Shown: positions 4,151 to 5,275 of the stretch, one piece after another
Numbering within the stretch: position 1 is the stretch's first letter
How the letters are laid out: each line of letters begins with the position of its first letter
Source of the DNA: an uncultured Collinsella sp.
GTDB taxonomy: Bacteria; Actinomycetota; Coriobacteriia; Coriobacteriales; Coriobacteriaceae
Direction: 5' to 3'
Length of the DNA stretch: 5,275 bases
Assembly: GCA_900549185.1 (NCBI GenBank)
Contig: URNM01000123.1
Span: 1 to 5,275 of the forward strand
Position numbers and translations under genes: made by a program
The notes under the pieces: model-generated
What the model was told of the DNA's origin: nothing
The model's database searches: none
What the model saw: only the letters and a program-made list of their open reading frames with translations

Positions 4151-4861
4151 TTGTCCCAGCTCGAGAAATGCGATCGCCGGTCCCTTCGCTCGCAGCGTGC
4201 CCTTCGCCAGGCACTTGCCAGCGAGCTTGCCGAAAGCGGCGACCTTTCGCGCATTAATGTCGCGTCGCTCACCGAGCGCGCTGGCCTTACGCGCCGCACG
4301 TTCTATTCGCACTACCGCGATATCCCCGACTTTATCAATCAAATCGAGGACGGCTTGCTGGCCGAGATCCGTGAGCGCATTGAGCTCATCACCGCAGCTC
4401 AGCTGCCCGATCTCTATCACAACATCGATGAGCTCGAGCCGGCGCCCGGTTCGGTTGAGCTGCTGTGTTATCTTGCGGCCAACCGCGACTTAATCGGTGC
4501 GCTGCTGGGTCCGGGCGGCGACCAGGCCTTCATCAAAAAGATCATCGACACCGCTCGTGAGGCTGTGGTGCCGCGTGCGCAGACGGGCATTTTGGGCCTG
4601 GCGCTGGGCACGTTCTTTGACTACTACGTCACCTATGTCGTGAGTGCCGAGGTCGGCATGATTCAGCGCTGGTTTGAGCGTGGGCTCACCGAATCGCCCG
4701 AGGCCATGGCGCGCATTATGACAGTGCTCGCTTTTGTGCGCCCTGGTGACCTGTATGGCCAACCCATCGATATCAACGTGCCGGAATACGGCATGAAGCT
4801 ATTGAACTTGCAGCTCGAGGACGCGGCCGACACCGCCGCAACCGTCGAGTCCAACAACTAA
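4151..4861 (+). CDS. TetR-family transcriptional regulator with TetR_C_8-type C-terminal domain
   Basis: DNA-binding regulator of 236 residues. The N-terminal TetR domain covers about 10-57, with the helix-turn-helix at about 36-56 ending GLTRRTFYSHYRDI, a hallmark of the family. The C-terminal part (about 150-195: LGTFFDYYVTYVVSAEVGM, then RWFERGLTESPEAMARI) resembles the TetR_C_8 (PF14278) domain known from DhaS-like regulators. The start is TTG at 4151 with AGGAGG (4141-4146) 4 bases ahead; an in-frame TAA at 4136-4138 excludes a longer form and no in-frame ATG lies nearby. Eleven bases separate its stop from the activase ATG, so the two are one operon. Palindromes over its promoter suggest that it represses itself and the activase gene. 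The ligand is unknown; an acyl-CoA or related metabolite is a guess from the neighbour. Confidence 0.9.
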   Translation: MSQLEKCDRRSLRSQRALRQALASELAESGDLSRINVASLTERAGLTRRTFYSHYRDIPDFINQIEDGLLAEIRERIELITAAQLPDLYHNIDELEPAPGSVELLCYLAANRDLIGALLGPGGDQAFIKKIIDTAREAVVPRAQTGILGLALGTFFDYYVTYVVSAEVGMIQRWFERGLTESPEAMARIMTVLAFVRPGDLYGQPIDINVPEYGMKLLNLQLEDAADTAATVESNN

Positions 4862-4872
4862 GAGGAGAGACA

Positions 4873-5227
4873 ATGAGCAAACTCGTCGAGGGCATAAAGG
4901 ACCGTATGGTCGCTGCCGCGCGTGAAGCTGCACCCGCCGTGGTGGATGCCGCGCAGAAGGCCGCGACCGCGGCTGTCGAGAAAGTCGCTGAGGCAGTTGC
5001 CGATGCCAAGAACGCGGCAGGGGAGACGTCCGTCGCTAGCGAGCCCGCCACCGCCGCCGATTCCGTAGCCGCCGGCCAGGCCCCCGAAGGCGCGATCTTC
5101 AACTCCGAGAACGCCCGCGGCAACCTGCACCTGGGCATTGACGTGGGCTCCACCACCGTTAAGCTCGCTGTGCTCAACGACGACAACCAGATTGTCTACG
5201 CCAAGTACCAGCGTCACCACACCGACG
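4873..5227 (+). CDS. 2-hydroxyacyl-CoA dehydratase activase (BadF/BadG/BcrA/BcrD ATPase family), 3' truncated
   Basis: Only the first 118 residues are genomic; from 5228 the frame reads into adapter (false residues SYTHLTLPT). Residues 1-83 are an Ala-rich, charged and probably helical extension (DAAQKAATAAVEKVAEAVA and similar). At 86-101 HLGIDVGSTTVKLAVL is the phosphate-1 motif of the ASKHA-fold ATPases. With QIVYAKYQRHHTD after it, this marks the activase family, which delivers an electron by ATP hydrolysis to the Fe-S centre of 2-hydroxyacyl-CoA dehydratases. In Firmicutes and Coriobacteria such proteins are often very large, fusing activase and dehydratase-like parts; whether that holds here is beyond the contig. 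The start has AGAGGAGAG just upstream. The Cys residues for the 4Fe-4S cluster lie in the missing part. Confidence 0.85.
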
Positions 5228-5275
5228 CTGTCTCTTATACACATCTGACGCTGCCGACGACTAGTCGAGTGTAGA
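5228..5275 (-). other. Nextera read-1 (i5 side) adapter, inverted, not genomic
   Basis: CTGTCTCTTATACACATCT (5228-5246) is the reverse mosaic end. It is followed by the complement of the read-1 arm (to 5260), the complement of the same i5 index CTAGTCGA (5261-5268), and GTGTAGA of the P5 arm. The first one or two bases could by chance also be genomic. Confidence 0.97.

Noticed and set aside
3947..4420. 157-residue minus-strand frame over the tetR promoter region
   Set aside because: Mostly the complement of the tetR gene, and it would run through the REP-like palindrome and operators.
4858..5244. 128-residue minus-strand frame over the activase start
   Set aside because: Begins in adapter (MCIRDS) and is otherwise a shadow of the activase gene.

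Overview
The window is one metagenome-style contig of GC-rich bacterial DNA. Both ends carry Illumina Nextera adapter (1-44 and 5228-5275), so genuine genomic DNA is about 45-5227 and both terminal genes are cut by the library artefact, not by biology. The Amt protein, PII protein, Cof-type HAD phosphatase, PF06541-type membrane protein and 2-hydroxyacyl-CoA dehydratase activase are together compatible with a gut Coriobacteriia, Collinsella-like actinobacterium. That placement is an inference from protein style and GC content, not a database match.

Layout, all genes on the + strand: (1) the C-terminal part of a membrane protein, probably a PF06541 putative ABC-transporter permease (45-626). 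(2) An ammonium-uptake unit: an Amt channel (825-2102) and a PII signal protein (2310-2648). It is preceded by a phased array of GNAAY half-sites that resembles a GlnR-type operator. A long imperfect palindrome separates the two genes. (3) A hairpin terminator and promoter, then a Cof-type HAD phosphatase (2730-3593). (4) A 557-base stretch without a conventional gene (3594-4150). (5) A TetR-family regulator (4151-4861) with palindromes in its promoter, 11 bases ahead of the 5' end of an acyl-CoA dehydratase activase gene (4873-5227, truncated).

The most interesting part is region 4. Two similar REP-like palindromes (3594-3622 and 4030-4058) bracket a compact module: a near-consensus LexA box overlapping an extended -10 promoter, a leader whose Shine-Dalgarno is sequestered in a perfect hairpin, a 41-residue hydrophobic peptide with a strongly basic tail, a hairpin straddling its stop codon, and a convergent antisense promoter that would make an RNA of about 80 nt over the 3' end of the peptide gene. 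This is the architecture of an SOS-controlled type I toxin-antitoxin locus. No toxin family is recognised with confidence, so it is a candidate new one.

In the nitrogen unit, PII would block Amt when nitrogen is plentiful. This PII keeps the ligand-binding residues and Arg47 but lacks Tyr51, so it would have to work without covalent modification at that site.
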